DNA of 35,710 nt from Clostridiaceae bacterium AF10-41. Its GTDB lineage: Bacteria > Bacillota > Clostridia > Clostridiales > Clostridiaceae. Within the stretch, counting starts at the first letter, position 1. Every line of letters begins with the position of its first letter. Under the pieces are notes generated by a model. The model ran no database searches. It saw only the letters and a program-made list of their open reading frames with translations, and had not been told where the DNA came from. Shown one piece after another: positions 20,204-28,778 of this stretch. The stretch is taken from NCBI GenBank assembly GCA_027686065.1, contig JAQCTH010000040.1, forward strand, positions 1 to 35,710. Direction: 5' to 3'. Made by a program: the position numbers and the translations under genes.

Positions 20204-20530
20204 ATGTTAAGAGGAGATAAAAAAAGAGGAGAATACTATGAAGAGGAATCTAAGAGAGAATCAAAATACAGGCTTCTTAGTGATCTAGAAAGATATGAGA
20301 TATTTAATACAGAAGAAGCAGAAAAATATGATACTCAACAAGCCTTAGATTTTATAATTGATGAGAATGGAAATTTACAATTTATAGTTGCTGCTGTTGC
20401 CGGAAGTAAATTAGGTTTATTTGGTGGTAGAGAATATGTAGAAATTCCTTGGAATTATGTAACTAAAATTGGAGCAAATGTTATTGTTGTTTCAGCTGAT
20501 AAGGATAAGATTAAAAGGGCAAGAGCATAA
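20204..20530 (+). CDS. ymxH: YlmC/YmxH family sporulation protein (PRC-barrel-like)
   Basis: A 108-residue protein. The chosen ATG at 20204 follows GGAGGTGAAT; the earlier in-frame ATG at 20189 overlaps that site. The second half (LDFIIDENGNLQFIVA, then GREYVEIPWNYVTKIGANVIVV) matches the small beta-barrel of the YlmC/YmxH family. The N-terminal 40 residues are highly charged and less usual. Such proteins are tied to sporulation in Bacillus, but the molecular role is unknown. The gene order M16 peptidase, ymxH, aspartate kinase matches the Bacillus cluster. Confidence 0.8.
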   Translation: MLRGDKKRGEYYEEESKRESKYRLLSDLERYEIFNTEEAEKYDTQQALDFIIDENGNLQFIVAAVAGSKLGLFGGREYVEIPWNYVTKIGANVIVVSADKDKIKRARA

Positions 20531-20550
20531 AAATTTAGGGAGGTTATTAC

Positions 20551-21753
20551 TTGAAAATAATTATACAAAAATTTGGAGGTACATCAGTATCTACCGAAGA
20601 AAGACGAAATCAAGTAGTAGCTAAGGTGAAAAATGCAATAAATAAAGGATTTTCCACTGTAGTAGTAGTATCTGCTATGGGAAGAGAAGGAGAGCCTTAT
20701 GCTACTGATACATTATTGTCTTTAATAGATAATAACTTTAAAAGAAATAACCTACAAGCAACTGATATGCTTATGTGCTGTGGAGAAATAATAAGTAGTG
20801 TAGTAATGAGTAATATGCTAATAAATGCAGGAATTCAAGCAGTTCCACTTACTGGTGGGCAAGCAGGTATTATAACAAATGATAATTTTTCAGAAGCGAA
20901 TTTAATTTATACAAAAACAGAAGATATAAAAGAAATATTGAAAAATGGCAAAGTTCCAGTGGTTGCTGGATTTCAAGGTATAACTGAAAGAGGATATTTA
21001 ACTACTCTTGGAAGAGGGGGAAGTGATACATCGGCATGTCTTTTAGGGCAAGCTTTAAATGCGGAGGAAATAGATATTTATACCGATGTAGATGGAATAA
21101 TGACTGCAGACCCAAGGATAGTTAATGATGCATCATTAATAGATATTATAAGCTATAACGAAGTATTTCAACTTGCAGATCAAGGGGCAAAAGTTATACA
21201 TCCAAGAGCTGTAGAATGTGCAAGAAAGGCTAATATTCCAATAGTTATAAAGAACACAATGAGTGAATGTAATGGTACATTAGTAAATAATAATGGAATA
21301 AATAGAAAAGAAAAAGTTGTTTCTGGAATAACGCATTTAAATGATAGAACACAAATAACAGTAAGATTGAAAGAAAATAGCAATAAAGATAATTATAGAA
21401 ACTTATTAGAAACTTTAGCAAAAAATAATATAAGCTTAGATCTTATAAATATATTCCCTACTGAGCAGATTTTCACTATAGATTCATGTAAAAAAGAAAA
21501 ATTAGAAAATGTTCTTAAAGAGCAGAATATAAAATATAGTATAATGAATAATTGTAGTACCATAGCTATAGTTGGAATTGGAATGACTGGAGTTCCGGGA
21601 ATAATGGCTAAAATAATAAAAACATTATCTGAGGGATCAATAGATATATTACAAACAGCTGATTCAAATATGACCATATGGTGTCTAATTAACTCTGAAA
21701 ATATTATAAAAGCTCTTAATCTACTTCATAAAGCTTTTAAATTAGGTGAATAA
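20551..21753 (+). CDS. dapG: Aspartate kinase (DapG/LysC type)
   Basis: Aspartate kinase phosphorylates L-aspartate, the first step to lysine, threonine, methionine and diaminopimelate. The TTG start follows GGGAGGTT and gives the family N-terminus KIIIQKFGGTSVS (KFGGTS at residues 7-12). The kinase domain continues to about residue 240 with GRGGSDTSACLL and YTDVDGIMTADPR; two ACT regulatory domains fill the rest, as in 400-residue B. subtilis DapG. Upstream space is only 20 bases, so a lysine riboswitch is excluded. The neighbouring asd, dapA and dpaAB genes of Bacillus are absent here. Confidence 0.92.
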   Translation: MKIIIQKFGGTSVSTEERRNQVVAKVKNAINKGFSTVVVVSAMGREGEPYATDTLLSLIDNNFKRNNLQATDMLMCCGEIISSVVMSNMLINAGIQAVPLTGGQAGIITNDNFSEANLIYTKTEDIKEILKNGKVPVVAGFQGITERGYLTTLGRGGSDTSACLLGQALNAEEIDIYTDVDGIMTADPRIVNDASLIDIISYNEVFQLADQGAKVIHPRAVECARKANIPIVIKNTMSECNGTLVNNNGINRKEKVVSGITHLNDRTQITVRLKENSNKDNYRNLLETLAKNNISLDLINIFPTEQIFTIDSCKKEKLENVLKEQNIKYSIMNNCSTIAIVGIGMTGVPGIMAKIIKTLSEGSIDILQTADSNMTIWCLINSENIIKALNLLHKAFKLGE

Positions 21754-21756
21754 AAT

Positions 21757-21795
21757 AAATCCTCTTGTACAAAATAATATTGTATAGGAGGATTT
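21757..21795 (+). promoter_or_regulatory. 16-bp hairpin sequestering the tepA ribosome binding site
   Basis: Bases 21757-21772 pair with 21780-21795 along 16 consecutive positions (two G-U pairs) around a 7-base loop. The 3' arm contains AGGAGG (21786-21791), the tepA Shine-Dalgarno sequence, which is therefore wholly base-paired; the ATG follows four bases after the arm. No T run follows, so this is not a normal terminator. Translational control of tepA is inferred. Confidence 0.65.
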
Positions 21796-21799
21796 TATT

Positions 21800-22558
21800 A
21801 TGAAAAATTTTTTTTACTCATCAAAAAATGAGAATAAAGATACTGAACAGGATGAAGAAAAACTAAATGAAGCCAAAGAGAAAAGAGAAGAAATAAAAGA
21901 ATTTGGTACTGCCAATGAAATAGAGCAAGATGAAAGCATTCAAATATTACCCATAATAGGTCAGATAGAAGGACATCAAGTACTTCCAGCTCAATCAAAG
22001 TCAACCAAATATGAACATGTAATTCCACAACTTATCTCAATGGAGCGTAATGATAAGGTAAAAGGAGTATTAATAATATTAAATACAGTTGGTGGAGATG
22101 TGGAGGCAGGATTAGCTATTGCAGAAATGATAAATTCTTTGTCTAAACCTACAGTATCAATAGTAATTGGAGGAGGTCATTCAATAGGGGTCCCACTTGC
22201 AACATCTTCTAGTTACTCATTTATAACACCATCAGCAACAATGATTGTACATCCAATAAGGATGAATGGATTTGTTATAGGAGTTGCTCAAACTTTTAAT
22301 TATTTTCAAAAAATGCAAGAACGTATAGATAATTTTATAGTAAGAACATCTAAAATAAATAAAAATGAATTAAAAGAAATGATGTTAAAATCTGATGAGT
22401 TATTGAATGATATGGGTACAATATTAATAGGAAGTCAAGCTGTAGAATGTGGACTTATAGATGAAGAAGGCGGAATTAAGGATGCATTGGCTAAATTAAA
22501 ACAATTAATAGAAGAAAAAGAGGACGAAGAGAAAAAAGAAATAGATATTAAGGAATAA
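21800..22558 (+). CDS. tepA: TepA-like ClpP/crotonase-fold serine protease
   Basis: A 252-residue protein of the ClpP-like TepA (YmfB) family. A charged, Glu/Lys-rich N-terminus of about 50 residues precedes the protease fold, which opens with ILPIIGQIEGH. It includes the LNTVGGDVEAGLAIAEMI motif and the GGGHSIGVPLATS motif with the probable nucleophile Ser128, followed by ATMIVHPIRMNG. No signal peptide or membrane segment is seen. TepA was originally linked to protein translocation and signal-peptide processing in B. subtilis; the exact role is unsettled. Its position between aspartate kinase and ftsK matches Bacillus. Translation may be limited by the hairpin covering its ribosome binding site. 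Confidence 0.88.
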   Translation: MKNFFYSSKNENKDTEQDEEKLNEAKEKREEIKEFGTANEIEQDESIQILPIIGQIEGHQVLPAQSKSTKYEHVIPQLISMERNDKVKGVLIILNTVGGDVEAGLAIAEMINSLSKPTVSIVIGGGHSIGVPLATSSSYSFITPSATMIVHPIRMNGFVIGVAQTFNYFQKMQERIDNFIVRTSKINKNELKEMMLKSDELLNDMGTILIGSQAVECGLIDEEGGIKDALAKLKQLIEEKEDEEKKEIDIKE

Positions 22559-22623
22559 TTATAATAGATATGGAAGAGTATAAAAGATGTATTTTATATT
22601 TAAAGGATTATAAATTAATTTAG

Positions 22624-22665
22624 GCAGTTTGAATAATGAGTAGTTATTTAAATTGCTTTTTTTTT
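22624..22665 (+). terminator. tepA operon intrinsic terminator
   Basis: A 13-bp stem (22624-22636 with 22644-22656, two G-U pairs), a 7-base loop and nine T residues (22657-22665). It closes the M16 peptidase-ymxH-dapG-tepA unit. Confidence 0.88.
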
Positions 22666-22680
22666 ATTAATGTTTATAAT
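22653..22680 (+). promoter_or_regulatory. Possible sigma-A promoter of ftsK overlapping the terminator
   Basis: TTGCTT (22653-22658), 16 bp, TATAAT (22675-22680). The -10 is perfect but the -35 falls in the terminator arm and T tract, so it may be fortuitous. ftsK needs a promoter here because a strong terminator precedes it. Confidence 0.35.
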
Positions 22681-22734
22681 AATATTATGTAAATAATTAG
22701 TTTACAATAAGTGGGAAAACAGGGAGGTGATTCT

Positions 22735-25155
22735 TTGTCTAAAGTTAAGAATAAAAATACTAGTAAAAAAAAGGACACAAATAAAAAAAACAATGATTTA
22801 AAAGAAAGTGGAGATATTAAGGGAATAATTTATATAGTAATAGGTATGCTATTAGCTATTGCAATTTATACAACTTGGGCAGGTGCATTGTCTGTTTTAT
22901 CAAGAAAAGTAATATATAAATTATTAGGGGTTAGCACTTTTGTTCTTCCTTTATATTTAATTTATTTTGGGTATTATGTAATTGTATCAAAGGGAAGTAT
23001 AAAAGTAACAAGACGAGTTTTTGCAATTACTCTTATTATATTATCAATAACACTAGGATGCGCCACTGGTAGCATTAATATATTACAAAATAAAGACGGA
23101 TTTTATGAAAGTTGGTTAGGAATTGTTAATATAAATGGAATACATGGAGGACTTATAGGGCATACTTTTGCATATCCACTAAGTAAACTTATTGGTTACA
23201 TAGGATCATATATACTATATATTTCTATATGGGTAATAGGAACAGTGTTACTATTTGATATAACTTTCTATGATATAATCATGTATTTTAAAGAAAAAAG
23301 TAAAAATATTAAAAAGGATAAAGCATTAAAAAAGGAAGCTGCAATAGAATCAGCAGCAGAAAAGGAAAGTACGCCTTTAATAGAAGTTATACCTAAGGAA
23401 AAGGAGAAGGAAAGAGAAGAATTTATAAATGGAATAAATAATAAAATAAAAATTTTAGATTTTATGAAAAATTCTTCTTTAGAAGAAAGTACTATTGAAA
23501 GCAATCAAGAAGATTTTAAGGGAGATAAAAATAATAATCCATTTAATATCGAAGTTTTTGATGAAGAGAATCATGAAAGTAGAACAAATAAAGAAGCTAA
23601 TAAAAATATAAAAGAAGATGAGAAGTCTAAGAAGAAAGAAAAGTTAGATAGCTCAGTTAAGGATGTAGTAAGTAAGGAAATAGAGGAAAGCTTAACAGAT
23701 GAGAAAAAAGAAGAGAAAATTTATATACATCCATCAGTAGATCTTTTAAATATAAATAGTAAAATGAAGCTTAGAAGCGAAGATAAAAAAGAACTTATAG
23801 AAAATGCAGGAAAACTTGAAGGGATTTTAAATGATTTCGGAGTAGATGCAAAAGTCGTACAAGTGACTAAAGGACCATCTGTAACAAGATTTGAAATTCA
23901 ACCAAGTCCAGGAGTTAAGGTTTCTAAAATAGTGAATCTTCAGGATGATATAGCATTAGGACTTGCTGCCAGTGGCGTAAGAATGGAAGCACCTATTCCT
24001 GGCAAGGCAGCCATAGGGATAGAAGTACCAAATAATAAGCAAACCTCAGTGTTTTTAAGAGAAGTTTTAGATTCTAAGGAGTTTAAAACTTCAGATAAAA
24101 AACTAGCTTTTGCCTTAGGAAAAGATATAGCTGGTAAATGTGTAGTTGGAGACTTAGCAACCATGCCTCATATGCTTATTGCAGGGGCAACTGGTTCAGG
24201 TAAATCTGTATGTATTAATACTCTTATAGTTAGCCTGTTGTATAAATATAGTCCTAATGAAGTTAAATTATTAATGGTTGACCCTAAAGTTGTAGAGCTT
24301 AGTGTTTATAATGGGATACCTCATCTTTTGATTCCGGTAGTTACAGATCCTAAAAAGGCTGCAGCAGCATTAAATTGGGCAGTTAATGAAATGAATAAAA
24401 GATACAAACTATTTGCAGATTCCTCTGTAAGAAACATTGAAAGTTATAACTCTCTTTATGATAAAGGTATAATTGAAGAAAAATTACCTTACATAGTTAT
24501 GATAGTAGATGAACTTGCTGACTTAATGATGGCGTGTCCTAATGATGTAGAAGATTATATATGTAGACTAGCACAAATGGCTAGAGCGGCAGGAATGCAT
24601 TTGATAATAGCAACTCAAAGACCATCTGTTGACGTAATTACTGGTGTTATTAAGGCTAATATACCATCTAGAATTTCATTTGCAGTTTCATCAGGGATAG
24701 ACTCAAGAACTATACTAGATTCAACTGGAGCAGAAAAACTTCTAGGAAGAGGAGATATGCTATATTGTCCAATAGGTGAAAATAAACCTATTAGAGTTCA
24801 AGGAGCATTCATTTCAGAAGAAGAAGTAGAAAAAGTAGTAAGTTTTATAAAAGAAGAAGAAGCAGGGGTTGATTATGAAGAATCAATACTTGAACATATA
24901 GAAAATGGAAGCAAGGAAAGTGGAAAATCAGATGATATAGAAGAAAATGATGAGCTTTTAGATGAAGCAATAAAAATTGTTATAGAATATAAACAAGCAT
25001 CAACATCTTTTTTACAAAGAAAACTTAGGATAGGATTTAATAGAGCATCAAGAATAATGGATGAGCTTGAAGAGCGGGGGATTATATCTGAAAAAGATGG
25101 GAGCAGACCAAGGCAAGTTTTACTTTCTAAAGAAGAATTAAATATGGAAGACTAA
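22735..25155 (+). CDS. ftsK: DNA translocase FtsK/SpoIIIE
   Basis: A septum-located ATPase that pumps chromosomal DNA, including into the forespore. The start is TTG 22735, just after AGGGAGGTGA, giving 806 residues; GTG 22711 precedes the site and is rejected. The N-terminus is Lys/Asn-rich, then about four membrane helices lie between residues 30 and 185. A low-complexity acidic/basic linker runs to about 335. The motor domain has Walker A GATGSGKS at 484-491 and Walker B IVMIVDELADLMM. The C-terminal gamma winged helix (ASTSFLQRKLRIGFNRASRI) reads orientation sequences on DNA. One FtsK-type translocase may serve both division and sporulation. Confidence 0.95.
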   Translation: MSKVKNKNTSKKKDTNKKNNDLKESGDIKGIIYIVIGMLLAIAIYTTWAGALSVLSRKVIYKLLGVSTFVLPLYLIYFGYYVIVSKGSIKVTRRVFAITLIILSITLGCATGSINILQNKDGFYESWLGIVNINGIHGGLIGHTFAYPLSKLIGYIGSYILYISIWVIGTVLLFDITFYDIIMYFKEKSKNIKKDKALKKEAAIESAAEKESTPLIEVIPKEKEKEREEFINGINNKIKILDFMKNSSLEESTIESNQEDFKGDKNNNPFNIEVFDEENHESRTNKEANKNIKEDEKSKKKEKLDSSVKDVVSKEIEESLTDEKKEEKIYIHPSVDLLNINSKMKLRSEDKKELIENAGKLEGILNDFGVDAKVVQVTKGPSVTRFEIQPSPGVKVSKIVNLQDDIALGLAASGVRMEAPIPGKAAIGIEVPNNKQTSVFLREVLDSKEFKTSDKKLAFALGKDIAGKCVVGDLATMPHMLIAGATGSGKSVCINTLIVSLLYKYSPNEVKLLMVDPKVVELSVYNGIPHLLIPVVTDPKKAAAALNWAVNEMNKRYKLFADSSVRNIESYNSLYDKGIIEEKLPYIVMIVDELADLMMACPNDVEDYICRLAQMARAAGMHLIIATQRPSVDVITGVIKANIPSRISFAVSSGIDSRTILDSTGAEKLLGRGDMLYCPIGENKPIRVQGAFISEEEVEKVVSFIKEEEAGVDYEESILEHIENGSKESGKSDDIEENDELLDEAIKIVIEYKQASTSFLQRKLRIGFNRASRIMDELEERGIISEKDGSRPRQVLLSKEELNMED

Positions 25156-25164
25156 AAAAACTTG

Positions 25165-25198
25165 TAAATATTATTTTTCTACATTAAAATAATATTTA
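25165..25198. repeat. AT-only inverted repeat between ftsK and rimO
   Basis: A perfect 13-bp A/T-only inverted repeat (25165-25177 with 25186-25198) around an 8-base spacer. It lacks GC pairs and a T run, so it is a poor terminator; it may stabilise the ftsK mRNA end or be chance in AT-rich DNA. Confidence 0.4.
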
Positions 25199-25240
25199 GG
25201 CTAAAAATCAAGAATTTAGGAAACGTAGGAGGAAGTAGCT

Positions 25241-26578
25241 TTGGAAAAATATAAAGTTGGTATGGTAAGTTTGGGATGTGATAAGAATAGGGTAGACTCA
25301 GAACTTATTCTTGGAACTATAAATAAATTTTATGAAATAACAAATGATCCTAAAGAGGCAGAAATAATAATAGTCAATACATGTGGATTTATTGAAAGTG
25401 CAAAACAAGAATCAATAGATACGATATTAGAGATGGCTGAATATAAAAATAAATATAAATGTAAAATGCTTATAGCAACAGGATGTTTAGCTCAAAGATA
25501 TGGCGAAGAACTTTTAGAACTTATGCCGGAGATTGATATTCTTATGGGAGTTAATGACTATATGAAACTGCATAAGCTTATACTAGATTTTATAAAAGGA
25601 GAAAGAAAGCTACTTGCAACGAATTATAGCGATGATAATATAAATGAAGGAATAAGACTTTTAACTACAGATAAGCATACTGCATATGTAAGAATTGCAG
25701 AGGGGTGTGATAATTATTGTACTTATTGTATAATTCCAAAAATAAGGGGAAAATTTAGAAGTAGAAGCAAAGAATCTATACTAGAAGAAGTTAATTATCT
25801 AAGTGAAAATGGAGTAAAAGAAATTATTCTAATAGCTCAAGACTTAACATATTACGGAATGGATATATTTAATGAAAATAAACTTCACGAATTAATTAAA
25901 GAAATTTCAAATATAAGTGGAGTAGAATGGATAAGATTATTATATTGTTATCCAGAAGAAATAACAGAAGAACTAATTGAAGAAATAGCAATTAATCCAA
26001 AGGTAGTTAAATATTTAGATTTACCAATACAACATATAAGTAGTAATATACTAAGAGGTATGGCAAGAAGAACTAATAAGGAAGCTGTAATAGAAATAAT
26101 AGATAAATTAAGAAAAAGAATACCAGGAATTACTCTAAGAACTTCTCTTATAGTTGGATTTCCAGGAGAAACAGAGGCGGATTTTAATGAATTGTGCAAG
26201 TTTTTAGAAGATTATAAACTTGATAATGTAGGAGTTTTTAAATATTCAAAAGAAGAAGGAACTCCAGCCGCTAATATGGAAAATCAGGTAGATGAAGAGA
26301 CGAAAGAGAAAAGACAAAAAAAGATTATGATGATTCAAAAAAATGTTGTTGAGGAACTAAACAAATTGAAAATTTCAAAGATTTATGATACTATTATAGA
26401 AGGAAGAAAAGGGAAATATTTCATTGGTAGAAGTTCAGAAATGGCACCTGAAATTGACGGGAGTATATTGATTGATGAAGTTAGCAATCTTAAAAAAGGT
26501 GATATTGTGAAAGTCAAAATTAAGGAAGCATTAGAGTATGATTTAATAGGAGAGATATGCGATGAATTTAGCAAATAA
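25241..26578 (+). CDS. rimO: Ribosomal protein uS12 methylthiotransferase RimO
   Basis: A radical-SAM enzyme with two 4Fe-4S clusters that methylthiolates an aspartate of ribosomal protein S12. The N-terminal MTTase domain has cysteines at residue 13 (SLGC), near 49 (NTCGFI) and near 83 (ATGCLAQ). The radical-SAM CxxxCxxC triad is Cys156, Cys160 and Cys163 (CDNYCTYC). A TRAM domain ends the 445 residues. The TTG start follows AGGAGG. The RimO rather than MiaB or MtaB identity rests on [15 protein letters not shown] and the following [10 protein letters not shown]. Its end overlaps pgsA by 17 bases, a common clostridial pair. Confidence 0.94.
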   Translation: MEKYKVGMVSLGCDKNRVDSELILGTINKFYEITNDPKEAEIIIVNTCGFIESAKQESIDTILEMAEYKNKYKCKMLIATGCLAQRYGEELLELMPEIDILMGVNDYMKLHKLILDFIKGERKLLATNYSDDNINEGIRLLTTDKHTAYVRIAEGCDNYCTYCIIPKIRGKFRSRSKESILEEVNYLSENGVKEIILIAQDLTYYGMDIFNENKLHELIKEISNISGVEWIRLLYCYPEEITEELIEEIAINPKVVKYLDLPIQHISSNILRGMARRTNKEAVIEIIDKLRKRIPGITLRTSLIVGFPGETEADFNELCKFLEDYKLDNVGVFKYSKEEGTPAANMENQVDEETKEKRQKKIMMIQKNVVEELNKLKISKIYDTIIEGRKGKYFIGRSSEMAPEIDGSILIDEVSNLKKGDIVKVKIKEALEYDLIGEICDEFSK

Positions 26579-27152
26579 GCTAACAATGATAAGAATATTT
26601 TTGGTACCGATATTTTTAATATTTATTGCTGTAAAAAACATTCCATATGGAACTTTCATAGCTACTTTTATATTCATAATTGCATCTTTAACTGATCAAT
26701 TAGACGGATATATTGCAAGAAGTAGAAATCAAGTAACCAACTTTGGAAAGTTTATGGATCCTCTTGCAGACAAACTTTTAGTTACAGCTGCCTTAATTTC
26801 ATTAGTAGAACTTCAAGTTATACCAGCTTGGGCTACAGTAGTAATAATAGCAAGGGAGTTTGCAGTTTCAGGACTTAGAACTATAGCGGCATCAGAAGGA
26901 AAAGTGATTGCTGCAAGTAACTGGGGAAAACTAAAGACTGTTACTCAAATAATTGCTATAATATTTTTATTAATTCAAGTAAATGTAGCATCTTCAAAAT
27001 ATCTAATATCATTAGTATCAGGAAGCGATATATTTAAAAATGTTGTTACATATGGACCTAAGTTTGCATTATTTTTAGCAGTACTAATGACGATAATATC
27101 TGGATATGATTATTTTGTTAAAAATATGAAAATAATAGACACTAATAAGTAG
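26562..27152 (+). CDS. pgsA: CDP-diacylglycerol--glycerol-3-phosphate 3-phosphatidyltransferase
   Basis: A membrane enzyme that makes phosphatidylglycerol phosphate. The CDP-alcohol phosphotransferase signature D-x2-D-G-x2-A-R-x8-G-x3-D-x3-D is complete, running from Asp45 ([11 protein letters not shown]) to Asp70. The 196 residues have about five to six membrane helices, with a basic C-terminus. The ATG lies inside the rimO end, with AGGAGAG before it, so expression is coupled to rimO. In many clostridia cinA follows, then recA; here cinA is absent and pgsA is closed by a hairpin terminator. Confidence 0.94.
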   Translation: MNLANKLTMIRIFLVPIFLIFIAVKNIPYGTFIATFIFIIASLTDQLDGYIARSRNQVTNFGKFMDPLADKLLVTAALISLVELQVIPAWATVVIIAREFAVSGLRTIAASEGKVIAASNWGKLKTVTQIIAIIFLLIQVNVASSKYLISLVSGSDIFKNVVTYGPKFALFLAVLMTIISGYDYFVKNMKIIDTNK

Positions 27153-27186
27153 TTTAAAAAACAAAAATATGGATATAATTAAAGAT

Positions 27187-27217
27187 AAAAGTTCCATCTT
27201 ATATAGTTGGAACTTTT
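27187..27217 (+). terminator. rimO-pgsA terminator
   Basis: A perfect 10-bp stem AAAAGTTCCA/TGGAACTTTT (27187-27196 with 27208-27217). The T run is within the 3' arm and is short downstream, so termination strength is moderate. The A/T symmetry could act on both strands. Confidence 0.7.
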
Positions 27218-27351
27218 AATATATATTGTTTATAATTAATAAATTATATAAATTTAATGGCTCTGTATTTTAAAGATTAGAATAGTTAATTTATTTAAAT
27301 ATTCAATCTTTATTGAAGTTTATATATTTATATTAAAATGAATATTATATG

Positions 27352-27380
27352 TTGACTATAAGTAAGAAATACTTTATAAT
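27352..27380 (+). promoter_or_regulatory. recA: Sigma-A promoter of recA
   Basis: TTGACT (27352-27357), exactly 17 bp, TATAAT (27375-27380): one base short of the perfect consensus. The predicted start of transcription is near 27387-27389, at the left edge of the LexA box, so repressor binding would block initiation. Confidence 0.88.
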
Positions 27381-27388
27381 TAATTATA

Positions 27389-27400
27389 GAACAAATGTTC
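27389..27400. promoter_or_regulatory. LexA (DinR) operator of recA
   Basis: GAAC-AAAT-GTTC, a perfect match to the Gram-positive SOS box GAAC-N4-GTTC. It begins nine bases after the -10 and ends 21 bases before the recA ATG. This predicts LexA repression of recA, relieved upon DNA damage. Confidence 0.85.
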
Positions 27401-27421
27401 GTAAAGAGAGGAAGGTGCTAT

Positions 27422-28462
27422 ATGGGAAATATAGATATGGATAAGTTAAAGGCTATAGAAAATGCAATGGGTCAAATTGAAAAACAGTTTGGTAAAGGAT
27501 CTATAATGAAACTAGGAGAAAATAGTTCACTAAATATAGAAACTATTTCAACAGGTTGTCTTGATTTGGACATAGCTTTAGGTGTAGGGGGAGTTCCTAA
27601 AGGTAGAATAATAGAAATATATGGACCGGAAAGTTCAGGTAAAACAACAGTAGCATTACACATTGCCGCTGAAGCACAAAAGATTGGAGGAGCTGTTGCT
27701 TTTATTGATGCTGAGCACGCATTAGATCCAAGTTATGCAAAAAATCTGGGAGTGGACACAGAAAACCTTATAGTTTCACAACCAGATACAGGTGAGCAAG
27801 GACTTGAAATCGCTGAGGCATTGGTTCGTTCAGGTGCAATAGATGTAATAGTAGTTGATTCAGTTGCAGCTTTAGTTCCAAGAGCGGAAATAGAAGGTGA
27901 AATGGGAGATTCCCACGTTGGTCTTCAAGCAAGACTTATGTCACAAGCTTTAAGAAAATTAACAGGAACTATACAAAAAACTGGGTGTGTAGCTATATTT
28001 ATAAACCAATTAAGAGAAAAAGTTGGAGTTATGTTTGGAAATCCTGAAACCACAACAGGTGGAAGAGCTTTAAAATTCTATTCTTCAGTTAGACTTGATG
28101 TTAGAAGAATAGATTCAATAAAACAAGGCGAAAGCATTGTAGGAAATAGAACGAGAGTTAAGGTAATGAAAAATAAGGTAGCACCTCCATTTAAGCAAGC
28201 TGAATTTGATATAATGTATAACGAAGGTATATCAAGAAATGGAAATATAGTTGATGTTGGAGTTAAAGAGGGAATAGTTCAAAAGAGCGGAGCTTGGTTC
28301 TCTTATGGCGATATAAGGCTTGGTCAAGGAAGAGAGAATGCAAAGCAATATCTAAAAGATAATCCTGAAGTTGCATTTGAAATAGAAAGTAAAATTAGAG
28401 AAAAATTTCAACTTCCAATAATGAAAGAAGTTGCTATAGATAAAGCTGTAAAAGAAAAATAA
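27422..28462 (+). CDS. recA: Recombinase RecA
   Basis: RecA forms filaments on single-stranded DNA, drives strand exchange and triggers LexA self-cleavage. The start is ATG 27422 ([16 protein letters not shown]) after GAGGAAGGTG; the in-frame ATG at 27395 lies inside the LexA box and is rejected. That gives 346 residues, the normal length. Walker A GPESSGKT is at 68-75; the [15 protein letters not shown] (Walker B) and loop L2 [22 protein letters not shown] segments are intact. It is a single-gene unit with its own SOS-controlled promoter and a long terminator hairpin. Confidence 0.98.
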   Translation: MGNIDMDKLKAIENAMGQIEKQFGKGSIMKLGENSSLNIETISTGCLDLDIALGVGGVPKGRIIEIYGPESSGKTTVALHIAAEAQKIGGAVAFIDAEHALDPSYAKNLGVDTENLIVSQPDTGEQGLEIAEALVRSGAIDVIVVDSVAALVPRAEIEGEMGDSHVGLQARLMSQALRKLTGTIQKTGCVAIFINQLREKVGVMFGNPETTTGGRALKFYSSVRLDVRRIDSIKQGESIVGNRTRVKVMKNKVAPPFKQAEFDIMYNEGISRNGNIVDVGVKEGIVQKSGAWFSYGDIRLGQGRENAKQYLKDNPEVAFEIESKIREKFQLPIMKEVAIDKAVKEK

Positions 28463-28510
28463 ACCTTAATAATATATTGAATATAACTAGATAAAAATGT
28501 TAATACTAAT

Positions 28511-28555
28511 AGTCGATAGTGATAATATTAAGATATTATTATTGTCGGCTTTTTT
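28511..28555 (+). terminator. recA intrinsic terminator
   Basis: An 18-bp stem (28511-28528 with 28533-28550, four G-U pairs) around a 4-base loop, with six T residues from 28550. It lies in the 316-base recA-rny gap, which otherwise holds a palindrome, the rny promoter and the rny leader. Confidence 0.85.
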
Positions 28556-28586
28556 ATTAATTATAAAATAAAAGATAGAAATCAAT

Positions 28587-28602
28587 ACATTATTAATAAT
28601 GT
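28587..28602. repeat. 16-bp perfect palindrome upstream of rny promoter
   Basis: ACATTATTAATAATGT reads the same on both strands. It lies 38 bases before the rny -35 hexamer. It could be an operator for a dimeric regulator or chance in AT-rich DNA; nothing else identifies a binding protein. Confidence 0.3.
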
Positions 28603-28640
28603 AAACAATTAAATTTTGTTTATCAAATAAATAACTAAAC

Positions 28641-28669
28641 TTGACATAATTTTAATTTTAAGATAAAAT
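28641..28669 (+). promoter_or_regulatory. rny: Sigma-A promoter of rny
   Basis: TTGACA (28641-28646), 17 bp, TAAAAT (28664-28669). The -35 is perfect and the -10 differs at one base. Transcription from about 28676 gives a leader of roughly 100 bases with small hairpins (AAATGTG/TACATTT at 28716-28722 with 28731-28737). Confidence 0.85.
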
Positions 28670-28778
28670 AATAACAAATACTGGTTTTATCATATTTCAA
28701 ATATCAGTTAAGATTAAATGTGATGCCTACTACATTTTCGTTTAAACATAAGTTTATATGAATGGAGGAGGTGTTGTT

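Noticed and set aside
21798..22028. 76-residue minus-strand open frame antisense to the tepA 5' end
   Set aside because: It is an antisense shadow of the charged tepA N-terminus with no start signal.
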